Shown here in pieces: positions 26,801 to 40,222 of a DNA stretch of 64,000 bases. The DNA lies in contig VWYX01000349.1 of the NCBI GenBank assembly GCA_013396525.1, positions 400,903 through 464,902 of the forward strand, given 5' to 3'. Numbering within the stretch: position 1 is the stretch's first letter; the number at the start of each line of letters is the position of its first letter. The position numbers were made by a program, and so were the translations under genes. This DNA is from Chaetorhynchus papuensis (taxonomy: Eukaryota > Chordata > Aves > Passeriformes > Rhipiduridae). The notes under the pieces are model-generated. The model worked only from the letters and a program-made list of their open reading frames with translations, was not told the origin of the DNA and did no database searches.

Positions 26801-29800
26801 AGAAGGAAAGCAGGATGGAGAGGAAAACCAGAGGATGACCCAGAAACAGGCACTTTGTCTCTCCACATGGAGCTCCTACTTCACACAGAGCTCCTGGTTT
26901 TGCTTGGCTGCAAGGATAATATAGAAAAGCAATGAACTGAATTAGAGAAACCTAGAGAAGGCTGCCCAAAGCCTCTTCTGGCTGGAGATTAGGCACTGCA
27001 TTTTCATGCAGCATGAAATAGCAATAGTTGATTCATTTCTTGTGTCTAATTTGCTATTTTTGTTAAATAAAGAAGGGCATCTCTGCACTGTGCACAAAGT
27101 AATAATCACTTGTGTTTCACTACATTTTCTGGGGGAAAAAAGACAGATTATGAGCACAGGTAAAACAACTATGGAATTAATAACTGCTGCAGCAACCACA
27201 CCACCCTCTGAAGTGTACTGTTTTTTTAACCAAGGTTAAATACATTGTAGGAGACTCATTTCTTAATGACCTTTGCAAGTGTTATCACTGCCAGAAGAAA
27301 AGTGTTTGTGAAACACATCCCTGCATAGCTGCTACAGGATGGAAATGACGAGCAGAAACAAGAGAAATCAAACAAATCAGGTATTGTGTCTTTTTAAAAC
27401 AAATGTAATAGAAGAGAACTATAATTGAAAGGGAGACTGGTCAGTATTAAAGAATATTTTTAGGAGTAAGTCACACTCTTAGCAAGAGGATAATAGTGCC
27501 ATGAAGAGCAGTGATGTTGTCAAGCACTCCACGCATGCTTTAACACTTGTGCTAATAAAGGTGAGAGCATATCACACTGAGTATCTTAGAAATTTTGGCA
27601 GAAATCCATCCAAACTAGGAGGTTTGACTTAGAGCAAGAAATGAATGGCACCTTTCATTTTCTCCAGAGTTTCCTTTCTGTCTGATTCCAATGACAAATA
27701 CAGGAAGGATGAATTCTACAAAACAAATAATATCTATTTCTTTTTGGTTTCCTGCCATTTAAAAGAGTTATAATTACTATTCAGATGAACAGAGACAGAG
27801 GTAGAAGACAAAGATCTTACCAATGCAGAAGTGGGTACCTGCCTTTGGCAGAGCTGCTACACTAAAGTGGATGAAAAGCTCCACGCAGCCCTGCCACTGA
27901 ATTTTCCATTAATGCACAGGAAGGTCGTTTGCTGTCCACAGATCCAGTACTCAAAACAGACACTCAGCTCAAAATCTCTCCTTGGCTCTGAGCTTTAATG
28001 TAAGAGCCAAATAATCCCTTCAGATCCACTTCAACAGCTCCTAGTGAAATGTCTGGAGACAAATACTTGACTCACATGAAGGTGTTGGGCTATGAGACAG
28101 CTGTAACACTGTGGCTTCCTTATATACTCTTACACTATAGGCCTTAAATAAAATGTATTCTTGTGATACTGCAGGATCCCCCAGATTATTAATTTAAAAA
28201 GTATCAACCTTCATTTCCTTTTTCTAAATACTTGCTTAGTTTTTAGCAAGAATGAATAAACATATTCAGTGTGAGTTCAAAAGCAAACTACTAGAAGTCA
28301 GAATCCAGACCTACGTGGCCAACTAAACTGAATAACTTAATTAATAAGCTACAAAAGGGATTTTCCCAGATTCATGCCATGCAAAAATGGGTTCACAGGT
28401 CATCTTGAATGGTCATAAAATACAAACCATTTTCAGAGCAAAAACAGGAAAAAAATCCAAACTAAAGCAAAACCACCCACAGAACAGAAGAATGGATTTT
28501 ATCACAGATAAGTGGCAGCGATTAAAAAATGTAGTTTCAAACTAATGGAAACTTGCCAAGAATTAGTTTTTAGCTAATTTACAAAAAGAGAATTGTAACC
28601 AAAGTACTGGTGCAGTTAATACCTGACTTTTGCAGGAAAATTTCCCTCTTCACATTTTGTGTTGATTTTATACCTGTGGGGTTTCTTCCTGTTTGCTACA
28701 GCTCACAGCACCGTATGCTCCTTATTCCCCCCCGAGTAACCGAATAATCTTTTACATCCTTGTCTCCTTTGCATAAACAACTTATGAAATTTTCTGGAAG
28801 CAGCTACATTACAGCTTCTGAGACTGCAACTTCAGGCAGCTCTAGCTGCTCCCATAGGATCAAAATCTTGAGTAATAGTAAAACTAGGGAAGATCCTTGA
28901 AGCTGACCTGACACACACCAAGTGACAGAGCCAGCAGCTGGCTGCAAGCTGTGCCCATGATTTCTGACTACAGTGGCCCTTGGAGGAAGCAACTCCTCAA
29001 GCCACAGCGTGTGGAGGAGATGTGCAGCCAAATCCCTGTGGCTCTCTGCTGGGCACGAGGTATTGAAAACACAAACCAGCTATGAAAGCAGCTCTTGTGC
29101 AGCATCTTGAGTGGGAGAACAAAGCCCAGAGCCTGCACTCCATCCTTCCCAACTCCCACACCAACCCCGCCAGAATATACGAAAGTAAAAAATAAATAAC
29201 CTAAAACATAACCCCAAAAGCAAAACAGACAAGAAGTGGCTCTGACTCTGACCCAAGTTGGTCTGATGGACCAGCTGGTTGAAAATCTGGTGTTTCCTCA
29301 CCTCTGCCCCCCGTGTTTCTGCTCATTACAAGCCTCACAAATAACCCCATCACATTCTTAGCAACACAGGACCCCAAGGCATTTGTCCATGCACAGTCTG
29401 CTCACCTACACTTGCTTGGGGGTTAATACACAGTGATTTTTTTATTATTTTGTTATGAAAACTAATGCCAGTAAAAAGCTCAGCTTCTAAAATCCAATCA
29501 GTCGTATTTGATGGTGGGGTACTATTTCCATCAGTGCTTTCTACAGAAGTCTTTGAAAGCAAAAACCATGGCTTTTCACATATTTGAAAGTGAAATAAAA
29601 GTATTAATCCCATCAGTTCACCAAGATTACCTGTCTACAAGAGAATATTCTGCAAAACGACATGATGCTTTAATTACAGGATGTTTCAGCATGATGCAGC
29701 AAGGGAAAATGAAGCAATATATCTTACATGAAAAGAATTTGAAGTTTTTAATCCAGTATAACAACTGCACATCTACATTGTTGATAGTGTTCTTAATTAA

Positions 29801-32800
29801 AATATATCAAAATGGTTGTTTATGTTCCATAGCTGGAATGTAGCAAACTGGGGCAATTTTGTAGCAGTGATTCTTCTGACCTAGGGAAAAAAGTGTTGGT
29901 AGTAATTATTCCATTATTTCCTCTAAAAGGGGAGCATGCATACATTGTTCTATTTAAAATTTGTACTGCAAAAGGGATTTTGCAAGAGAATTGAAGTAGG
30001 ACATCTTGACCTGATAATTTTACTACCTGAGTAATTTTATTCTGTGCAGTTAGGAGGAGTGTTTACTTCTTACTGCAAGCAGAAAGCTGGATTGTTTTTT
30101 AAGAATGGAAAAAGTGAATAAAAATAGCAGACATCTGCAAACATCCAAGAGAATAATGACGAGTTTTGCAATGTACAACTGCAACAACAGTAATTGTATA
30201 TGTCAGCCTCCGAAACAAGAAGCTACTAAAAATATACACAGTAATTCTTCCGGGTGCCCTTAACAAAGTGGGAATCAAAAATTGCATTTTATCCAGAAGC
30301 TGTCTATATACCACTCACCATCCGCCCTCAAATGTACCACCCCTCCCTGAATATATCTGCATCAGTAGCCAACACATTGCAGTAAGAATGTTTTATTTTC
30401 TGGTTTTTATGCATTCCCTGTAGTGATTAGTTGCATATTTAGGTAACCCTGCAAGTGAGCAACGTTATAAACCCTTGGTGCTTTTGTCAACGATTTATTT
30501 TAAAGCTGCAACTTCAAATATTTAAGTGTAGCAAGCAAGAAAAGGGCACAAACTGTTTAAAAAAATAGAGAGCCACTCCAATTCTGCCAGCCACTGGCAC
30601 ATTAATTACAGTTAATGTGAAAGTTACAAAGAAAAGAAAAACCTGTTATTCAGATTACAAGTCGAGCTACAGTTGCAGGATGAAGGAGAAGAATTAAATC
30701 AATGCCTCAACTACAGGCACTTCATGAGGAAGGGCCCACGAATAATCCTTGGCAGTTCCCTTCATGAGCACACACTCAGGATCTCCCCAAGTCCTCCACT
30801 TGTGCCCTAAACTGAAGGTGCAATTAGGTGTGCTCTGGGTGCAGCCAGGCTGATTTGCAGACGACACCGGGTAATTGGGCAGGTGAACGGGAGAAATCAT
30901 CAGGACAACTAATTGTGGCTTAAATGTAGAAGACAGTTTGTGAAATCCTTGTCAGAGAGGAGCAGAGGGGCATAAGGAAAAGTGGCAATTCACTCGGCTC
31001 AAACAGCACAAGTAACCATGAACAGCTCTACCTCCCCTGGGATCCCTTCCTTTCATTTTTATGAAAAAATAAATGATAATAGGACCATGCTCATCTCAGA
31101 GGAGAATATCTTCATGACCCACATCCATCCTGACGCCTGTACCTGACCAGCCTGTCCATGGCAGCTAATCAAGGGCAGATCTGGGTACTGCCAGATGGCA
31201 CCAACATATAAACATGTATTTAAAGAAACAATGATTGCATTTTCAATTATATATCTGATTTTCAATCATACACCTTTTATGGGTCACTGTCTTCTGAGAT
31301 TGCAACAGTAATTTTCATACCTGAAAATCAGACTGATAATAACAGGATGGGTAAAACTTCATGAAGGCCTTTATCAGTTATAAGGGGCTCTGAACCTGAC
31401 TGCTGTTTAAGGTACCAGGTGACAGAGACAATCCAAGGTCAAAGAATAAAATACATGGAGTACGGAAAATTTCCATCACAGAAACACCATGAAAAATGAG
31501 GAGAGGCAAAATGTGACTATGTAGTGCACTTCACCTTTTTTTTTTTTTTTTTAAATCCTTATTTACAAGTTTTCCATCTTAATTGTCGGCTTTCCCATCC
31601 ATGTCTAAATCCAAACTGGTATCATGGCTTTCTTATACCAAAAGAATAGAAAATTCAGGGAAGAAAAAAACCTTAGAAGACAAACACATACACTCAGAAA
31701 TTCAAAATTTTGTAAGACTGGCAAATGTAGGTGCCTACAGCTTCATGAAATCATAGCATTTTAGAAAATTTTAAGTACACTGAGAACAGCAATCACCTTG
31801 TAGCATATTTCAGAGTAGTTTAAGTTTTTTGCTTGAACACCGAGTGCTTGTCCATCTCAGCAGAATAAAACCAATAGAATAAAATTAATTTGGCACTATT
31901 TTAAGGTGTTTCTGACTCGTTTCCTAAGTCCTCAGAAGGTTTTTCATTTTGTCATTTTGCACAGAAGTAATCAACCAGAAGAAAGTCTAAGGAACATCAC
32001 AACTCTGGTCTATTTAATTCTTCACAAATGAGGTGTTAAAAATGACCACCTGAGTTGCAATTACTACCAGCAGTTTTTAATAATTCTTAGATTCATGTCT
32101 TGCTGCTTAGCAGTACAACAGCCAAGTTCAGTCTTCAGGAGTATCTACTCAAGCCTTTTGCAATTTGCCACTACTATCTTAAGACTTCTCTTTAAATGAC
32201 TAAAATCCTCACTACCGCTCAATTCCTTCAGGAAGTCATTTTTCTTATTCTGTGTGGTAAAACTGGAATAATACACAGAGAACATCTGCTATAGCAGATG
32301 ACTGAAATATCATTCCCCTTCCCCTTTTGCCCATTATTCTACACTTACTCTTAGTTTTCTTACCCCCAACACCCCAACACTGAGAGAAGAGAGTTAAAAT
32401 TATCTCCTTTTCTTCAAAAGCTCTACACTGCCTCTCTCATCCCCACATTTGACAGACACCATGTAACTCCATCTCTTCCCTTCCACAGTTCTCATTTTCT
32501 ATGCATTAGAGTTTTACTGTCCAGAGGTATCAGTAGTTCTGTTAACTACAGTGCCCATTAAGAACTGGAAAGGTAAAGCCAAATCCCTCTGCTTTATCAA
32601 ATGTCTGTGGCCATTATAGAATAACTTCTAACATTTTTAAACATAAAGAAGCACACAGAGCTTTCTTCAAAAAGGACTGTAAAGATTTTTTACCCTATTT
32701 ACAATCAATGTTGTGTTGTGAAGTTAACTCATGGTGGAGTAACTACATTTTATACAAAAAAGATCTTAAAAAGTAAGATCTAGGCATCATCTAATGATCT

Positions 32801-32892
32801 TTAAAGTTCTAATGCCTTATGAAGCTGGTAAGATTGTTTGAGCTACTCCAGCAGAGAGGCCAGGCTGACCCCTGGGGTTTGGTCACTAGGGA
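20831..32892. other. Non-coding DNA between CR1 and solo LTR
   Basis: About 12 kb with no recognised exon. It is AT-rich with ordinary simple-sequence patches: a C run near 22182-22193, an A-rich patch near 25050-25064, a T run near 26366-26383, and T17 at 31536-31552. Some blocks such as 28600-29300 are richer in G+C but hold only short unrelated frames. Interpreted as DPP10 intron 1, though this window does not prove the 5' boundary of the gene. Confidence 0.6.
31536..31552. repeat. Poly-T run (T17)
   Basis: Seventeen T on the plus strand followed by AAATCCTTATTTACAAG. Read on the minus strand this looks superficially like an mRNA end with an A tail, but there is no AATAAA and no recognisable gene body, so it is listed as a simple repeat. 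Confidence 0.85.
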
Positions 32893-32950
32893 TGTTGCAG
32901 TATTCACACAGGGGCATGGACTTCACACAAGATGGAGAAGTGCAAAGACA

Positions 32951-32956
32951 TTTATT
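32951..32956 (-). terminator. LTR polyadenylation signal AATAAA
   Basis: TTTATT on the plus strand, AATAAA in LTR sense, about 58 bases from the proposed 3' end of the LTR at 32893. The spacing fits an R/U5 boundary. Confidence 0.55.
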
Positions 32957-33066
32957 GCGCAGTAACCATTCTCTAAATACCAGCCCACAAACAGGATATA
33001 ACCTCATATAAACAGGAAAGATGCTTCCCAGAGTGTCCCCCAGTCACCTGGAGTATTGCCTAAATG

Positions 33067-33089
33067 TTACCTATTATGGTAATAGGTAA
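33067..33089. repeat. Perfect 10-bp inverted repeat inside LTR
   Basis: TTACCTATTA (33067-33076), a 3-base TGG loop, then TAATAGGTAA (33080-33089). The arms pair perfectly. It lies in the middle of the proposed LTR. Confidence 0.9.
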
Positions 33090-36000
33090 ACAATACCCTA
33101 TAAAGTCACAAACCACAATCTTCCCACACAATTGGTCAAGAAGGCCACTAACCCATAATTCTCTTTTCCAGCCCATCTCAGGTGACCTGGATGTGTTTCC
33201 ATGGTTACCTCAGGGCCTAGGGAAGAGGCCTATTCTAGGCCTTCCAGGCCTGCTTTTTATAACACCCATGGTGTAACCCTACAGGACGTGTCCACAGTGC
33301 TCCCTGTGGGAACTACCCAGAGCTCTCACAGGGCTTTCAGCACCTCCTGCCCCTCTGCAGTGCCTGGAGCACACCATGCAAAGACAACTTCCATCCTCTC
33401 CAAACACCTGCCAATCTTCAGGGTTTAACGCTGCAACGCTTATTAGCACGCATCAAAAAGGATTTGCCAAAAACAAGCAGCGCTGCCAATCAAATGACAT
33501 CCTCACAGTTCGTTGCTGTTGTAGACCAAACTCTTTTCTATCAACCTGTTCTTTTGAGCCAATATTGTAATTTTTGAATGAAGGAAGCACATTATGTATC
33601 TTAGCACCATTTACAAGGAAATACTGCGTTATACTAAAACTTTATTCACCCACAATGAACATCTGCAGAACTAAAATACAGCACAACTAACCTGGAAGGA
33701 TGATACTCCTCCACCTTCCCACAGCAACAACCAAAACTTCAAAATGTTAAAAACAAGAAGCTTTAAAAAATGTAAATGAATTGGAGATTGGCCTTGAGCA
33801 GATGCCACAGGTTCAAATCAAAGGTAAAAATTATACCCAAAGACAAGTAATTAATTTTAAATGAATTCTGAATATCAGGTTTGGGTGTGGACTGTGCTCT
33901 AATCCACTAAGATTAGAGATTTTATATATTTGAGATTTTATAAATTTAAGGTTTATCTTTAAGAGGTAGATGGAAGGGAGAATTATATTATCATGCCAGT
34001 TCTGAGCTGCGAGTGAAGAAAAATTATGCTTGTTCCTAAATTAAATTTTCAAATTTGAGTTTTAAGAATTCAAAAAAATTCTCCCCCCAAAAAATGAGAG
34101 CTTCACAGAAACTTCAGAGGTGCATCATTTTGTAATCATAAAAGAGGACAAAAATAATTCATGTTTATAGGCAATCAGCTCCTTTTTTTTAAACGTGAAT
34201 TACTCATTTGGAGTGTGTACTCTGTAATTGTATTTGTACTGTAGGTATTTTTAAGGGTTCACCCATTTTGAATGAATCATACAAAAACATGGATGGATCT
34301 CAGATCTGCTTTAAAGTCCTCAGCAGTTTCTCAGGGTGATGCTTTTAACAGCACCTAAATTAAGTCTCTTTATTTCAGTGGAGATGGCTTCTTTTAAATC
34401 AGTACCAACAGTCCCATTCAAGTCCTAATAAAGTTAAAGCACTGCATTTTAATTGCCCTGCCCTTCAGAATTTACACACAGAACCATTCAAACCTATCTT
34501 ACATCACCTGAACACTGCTTTGTTTCAAAAACCAAAAAGAAAGTCTAGAAGTAAATGTGAGCATCAGTTCAAAACTGGTTTTGAGCTAACACAGAAGTTT
34601 CTGGGTTTATTATCTCACTGTATAATCAGAGAAGATCTGTCTACCTGCCTAGAATCATTCCTTATTTACAAAGCTTAGAAGACTTAAAGAGGATCAACCA
34701 TTCTGCACGTCTGGGAATCAGTAATTAAGTCACTGCACAGAAAACTGAAGTGATGCAGGAATGGACAAAGAAATGGGATACAACCTCTCAGCTGGGCAAG
34801 GTACATAGGGCTCCAAAGCAGCCAGCAAGATCTGTGTGCCCAAGTGAGGAAGAAATGCTGATCTGTCCTGAAAATGGGCCCATGTGAAGGACAGCAACCC
34901 AGCTCAGAGACAAAAAGTGTCTTCTGACAGTGTGAAGTTACCCAAATATATAATTTCTTCCACCACAGGAAGTATATTCCGTAATTCAGTGGATGTGATT
35001 TAATGGATGTATAAAACACATTTAGCATATCAAAGCAAAATATGCATTGTAAGTTTAAAAAAACACAACCAAAAAAAAAAAACAAAAAAAACCCAACCTA
35101 CACCTTAAAATTGTGCATAAAAGCATTGAAACATAACATGAGTTCTGCAAAGATGCCATTTTGCTGAGAGGCTTGAATCCTGAGTTTTAATGTATACAGT
35201 AGCTTTTCTTAGTAAACATTTTTCCAATGCAAAATCAGTTCTAGAGTCTGTGTCTTCCAAGTGATGCCTCTAACTCCTTACACATGAATTTCCATCTCCC
35301 ACGCACCCAGATTTCAGGAATGATAATCTTATTTCAGCAGAGTGGCTGGAGACACCCTGAGCCTGCTCAGATGGGAATTCTCTAACTCCAGAAAGGAAGA
35401 AGTCCCAGAGTTGCTTCCATCAGTGCATGTACTGTAGCAAGGCCATTTTGAGGGCAAAGCCTAATTAGCATTTGGACACAGTTTTACCTTCAAAACCAAA
35501 CATGAAAGTAGCAGCATAATATGCCTCATTTCCCTTGCCTATTTTTTCTACTTTAATTTTCTAATTTTAATGAACAAAGGCACTCCAGAAGGAGATTCTA
35601 TACACGTAAAAATAGACTTCAGTCTTCAAATATGACCTTTAAATTAAAATATAACAGATCATTAAAAAAATTAATTCAACAGCTGAAAACGCTGGAAATA
35701 GAATTCTTTTAAAACCATATAAAAGACAGAAGTAGTGGCCAAAGTTACTTTCATTCTCAGGAGAAAACTCATAGTGTTTGCTCAGTGAGTGGGGCACACA
35801 GTGTATCATAATCACACCAACTCATTTTATGCTGAGCTGAGGCACGACTGAAAGACAACAAAACCTTCAGCCCCCACCAGCACAAACCCACAGATACTGG
35901 CTGGCTGCATTCTTGAAACAGCTGTGAAGGACTTTTGGAAGAAGGAGGATGACAGCCAGAAGAACAGGAGTTGTGGTGTTTTCCCTGTTCCAGTCAGAGC

Positions 36001-39000
36001 ATCATCCTACACACAGGTACCATGGAGCGTCCTCTGTGCCTGGCTCAGAGCAGGGGCAGGAAAAACTGCTCAGGAAATAACTGAGGAGTCAAAGCTGCTT
36101 GGAGAGCAAGTTAGAGCTCAGGGGCAAATCTGCTAATGCTCTACGTTTTGACTCAAAGTAAAAACTGTCACAGTAACCTTTCACAAAAGACAGGAAGGGA
36201 TGTTGGTTTATAAGCAGCAGATGATGTGAATGGAGAGCTTCAGTGAACCACCCAGACAACAGAAAGAACAAGTGAGGAGGGAAAAAAGGGATATGCAACA
36301 GGTCAGTGTCTGGCTTGAGGGAAGACTCAACTAGGTTACTACAAAAATTTGTTCCTGAGGAAAGCCTTTGAAGAGGGGCTGCAGCCACAGGGGAGGAAAA
36401 GCCTGGAGGCTCGTTCTCCTGGCTCCTGCACAAACAGAGCTGTAGAGTCCTGGATGAAACAAGAGCAAGCGCCTCTTCATCGATGCGGGATGCCTTGTAA
36501 ACAGCACTTTCCTCCTGGAAACTTCCCCATTTCTGCACTTCCTGACAGAAAGCACTACCTAGCAAGAACAAACAGAACAGCAGCAACTACAGAAACAGGA
36601 GGTGAGCTCTGCTCTCACTCCCACCACAAGGAGCCAGGTGAGTGGATGGGAAAGGAGAATCCCGTGCTTTCACAGGAGAGGCTGAGGTGCACACATGCTG
36701 TACCTCCTAAGGAGTCTCACACAAAACCTCCACACCAGCAGCTGACTTTCCTTTGATGTCCAACCAGAGATGGGGCAATTTCCATCATCTCTACACAGAC
36801 AGTGTCGCCACTTCCAATCCCAAACCTGTGTGTGCACTGAGCAGTCTAGCAGGAATGATACTCCATCTTCCCTAGAAGCTTATAAGGGAGGAAACTCTTT
36901 TTTTTTTTTCTTCTGCTCTTGGTGGCAGCCGTGGAAGAGGCAATTCATATCTACAAATTTTCTTCTGCAGCCAAGCCAGTAAAATTATCTACCTCACATC
37001 ATGCTCCTTTGCACATCACTGAAGACACTGCAATAAAACTCAGCCCTCAAACCTTTCTCCCAGTAAGAAAGCTCTTTTCATAAGTATTTCCTTAATTTCA
37101 ATTTAACAAGAGGTACCATTACTCATCCACGTCACATCTATCATGACATATCTATCTGAACAGATATTTTTATTCACTTTTTCTCCTTTAGTTCTTACCT
37201 AAAAGATACATTTTTCTTGGACTGTTGGTGACAGAGATAATACAATATGAGGAGTCATGTATTGCTTTCCAAACATTCTGAAGTGCCAAGTTTCAAGGAA
37301 ACTTTCTGGGTGCTCTCCACGGCCGTGGTTTCCAGGGCAAACAGGTGCCCAAGAGGGCTGCCTTTGCTAGAGCACACAGCGTGTTTTGAAACGAAGTATT
37401 TTTCAATGGCTGCACACCATCTCTTCAGCCTGCCAAATCCAGAGTTTTATTATTAGGCACAAGGTAACAGTTCACACGGCATTTCAAGTTTCAGTATTTG
37501 TTTGATGCCTCACTCTGTTACTCAGAGGAGTTCTGATCTCCGTTCTTCAGATGCCAACATGGATCAGAGCCAGCCTTAAAAATATGTAAATCTGAATTGC
37601 CAGAGAAGTAATGATTAATTAAATTCACAGGAAGTTGATTCAAAACATGTTTGAGGTAACATTAATTTTAAAGCTGCCTCAGTTAGTATTCCACACACAT
37701 GTCTAAAATTTTACATATTGCCAAACATTAAGAAGATGACTTCTGAGAAGGATTATGAATAGTATGAGTTTTCACAACAGTCTCCTTCATTTCCTGACTG
37801 CAGAAAAATGAGATACACAAGACTTTATTTTTTCTTTCCTCATTTCAGAATCTGGAAATGTTCTTGCAAATTTCTGGAAATAATTCTCTTTTTACCATGA
37901 ATCAGTACCCTATTTCAGGGTTAACAGCCACTTCTTGACAGAAAAGAAAGACTAAAAGAGTTGAAGATTAGGGTTGGTCCTGCTTCAGAAAGATGTGTGT
38001 TACAGCGTGCATCTCCACAGCAATATTAACCAGGTTTGGGCTATTTTTTTTTTTATAGCTTCTTAAACAACACATTACCCCAGATTCTGATTTCAGCTAC
38101 AGCTCTGGAGCACCAGTGCCAGAATCACAGAGGACTCCAGTGCAGATGAAGGCCAGACTGAGCCCGTTGTTTTCTCAGTGATGCACCGTGTACCTCACCA
38201 GGGTGAGAGGCATGGGAGTCACTCAAATATAGACTTCCAAGAAAATGATGAGTTCTGGTCCAGCAGCACCTCCTACCTTGCACCATCAAGGATTTGTGCT
38301 TTGACACGAGCACATTTTAAAGAAAAGGCAGAAGGGGCCCTACTGAAGGGATCAATACAAAAGGCTCTCCTCTTCGGTGAGGGCTTTGCTGGTAGTGAGA
38401 CACACCAACCACCTCAGGCAGAGAAGATGGGGATGGAATCCTAAGGCAGGACTGTATAAATCATCTGCTGAAGCTGTGCCCTTGATGATCCCTCAAAGCT
38501 GCTATTGTTTTGGTTGAGTAAGCCCTGAAACCTTCTAGGACTAAAGACCTTTATTTCTCTGAGCTCTTTCCATACAATACTTTAACAAAGAAAGTTTTTG
38601 AAGCAGACAATTCTTTATTGACCTCTTCACACATCCTGAAACGCTCTCTTAAATTTTATCGATCTCTCAAGATAAATGAAGGATCCTTCTGGAATCTGGA
38701 CAATAGAAAACGCCTTACAGTGTATCTTCAAACCTGCTGAGAATTGATACACACTCATTTGAACAAATAACTGTAATTGTGTGGTAAACCTGGATGTGGA
38801 TTATAGGTGTCCATCACAACAATGAACCAAGCATGACTCAACACCCATAATCTATTTTCAAAATGTTGGGGTTTGCTCTGATTTGTTTTCTAATAAAGCC
38901 TGGTTAAGCTTCAGTGATTCATCTGAATCTTTCTGCATTCAAACCTTGCTTAGGACATGAATACAACTCCAAAGCCTCTTATCAAATGCTCATTCAATGA

Positions 39001-39053
39001 TGCTTTCCATGCATGTACCACAAAGCTGACCTGTTACTTGCAGCATTTACACT

Positions 39054-39087
39054 CATTTTAGCAATTTTAGCATTTTAGCAATTTTAA
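39054..39087. repeat. 17-bp tandem duplication
   Basis: CATTTTAGCAATTTTAG is followed directly by CATTTTAGCAATTTTAA. Two units with one mismatch. Confidence 0.9.
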
Positions 39088-39825
39088 GTGATGATCTGTT
39101 ATGCAGCATCCTACAAAGCTGCCCTGGTAATCACCTCTAACACTTTCTACAGCTGTTGTTTGGACCCCAAAGACCTCTCCTCTCCAGAATGAACTGTTTG
39201 CAGATAACACACAAAGAAAGCCCTCTGACAGTAATGCCTGTCTGCACTCCTTACTCATTTTCTTATTCCAGTATCTCCCCGCTCTTTCCCTATCCTTTAA
39301 TAACTTTCTGCATTTTCCCATAATTAATACACTTTTGGGACAAATTGTCGCTGTTCTTGTCTACCAAATATCCCTAAACCTGTCTTAAAGAACTGTCTAA
39401 CCAAGTTAGTTTTCCTATGAATACGCCATATTCATCCAAATTCTTAAACACTGTAAACTCTGGTTTCCAATTCAGGTTTTACATTTCCTACCTATTTTCA
39501 GGGTTTTCTACTACCCATGCTATCAGTGTTTATAAATAATAACAAACACCTCCAGATCTTAATGAATTGTGGGTCATCTGCTGTGGATTCCACAGAGCAA
39601 AACAAGAATGTAATAAAAATGGAAATAAAGATTGTTCTCTGCTTTAAAGACCAGGCAAACGAGCACAACCAACCTGTGCCTGTTCCAATTCGGCCTCCTC
39701 AGAGCACACAGAAAGACAAAACCCCTGCCTTACTCCTCTGCAGACATGCAACACTTCATAGGCAAAGGCAAGTGACAAGGATGTCTCTCAAAGTCTTTCC
39801 TTCAGCTCTGTTATTTGTCCATACT

Positions 39826-39863
39826 TTCTGTAATTAATTCTGTAATTACATTCTGTAATGAAT
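39826..39863. repeat. TTCTGTAATTA triplicate
   Basis: Three consecutive 12-13-base units starting TTCTGTAAT (39826, 39838, 39851) with small end differences. Short minisatellite. Confidence 0.85.
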
Positions 39864-40176
39864 GTTTACCTTTTCCCTTCTCTACTGTCCTAGTATTGCA
39901 TTCCTTACTGAAAAAAACTGTGATTTATATGGCATTCCCAGCCTTAAAACTAACAGAGAATACATGATTTTCCAGCCCCAGATGAAGAGCCTTTCCCCAT
40001 TTTTCCGTGTCTACATTATTCCTGCATGCTTATTATGTAGTATTCAGGTTTGAATACTCAGCCAAAATTGTACCTGCCAGTTTTACGAAGAATTGCAGCT
40101 TTCTAATAAGAAACACAAGACCAGAAAGGAAAAAAAAAACAAAAAACAAGGAAAAAGAAAAAAAAATTAAAACCAC

Positions 40177-40222
40177 AAAAAAACCCCAAACCAGTATAAT
40201 CCTGGTTTGTTGGGGTTTTTTT
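40177..40222. repeat. Imperfect inverted repeat (hairpin-forming)
   Basis: The left arm AAAAAAACCCCAAACCAG (40177-40194) pairs with the right arm at 40202-40222, which reads CTGGTTTG, a 3-base bulge, then GGGG and seven T. The loop is 7 bases. It is preceded by an A-rich tract (about 40128-40170). Confidence 0.85.

Larger units (their letters stand above)
32893..33283 (-). mobile_element. Probable solo LTR of an endogenous retrovirus
   Basis: A 391-base block read on the minus strand from TGTAGGGTTACACC (right edge) to ATACTGCAACA (left edge), giving the TG...CA ends of an LTR. It has a TATA-like TATAAAAA (33254-33261) near the 5' edge, and GCAATAAATG with AATAAA at 32951-32956, followed by TCTTTGCACTTCTCC, a layout typical of an LTR polyadenylation and U5 region. 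No internal retroviral genes flank either side, which suggests recombination to a solo LTR. I could not find an exact target-site duplication: the left flank is AGGGA and the right flank GGACG. The edges are therefore provisional and the family unassigned. Confidence 0.55.

Noticed and set aside
31536..31640. Possible minus-strand processed pseudogene ending in the T17 run
   Set aside because: No AATAAA, no recognisable coding body and no flanking duplication were seen; a simple T run explains it.
31746..31765. AATCATAGCATTTTAGAA resembling a CR1 3' tail
   Set aside because: The neighbouring sequence does not continue into the CR1 3' untranslated region on either strand.
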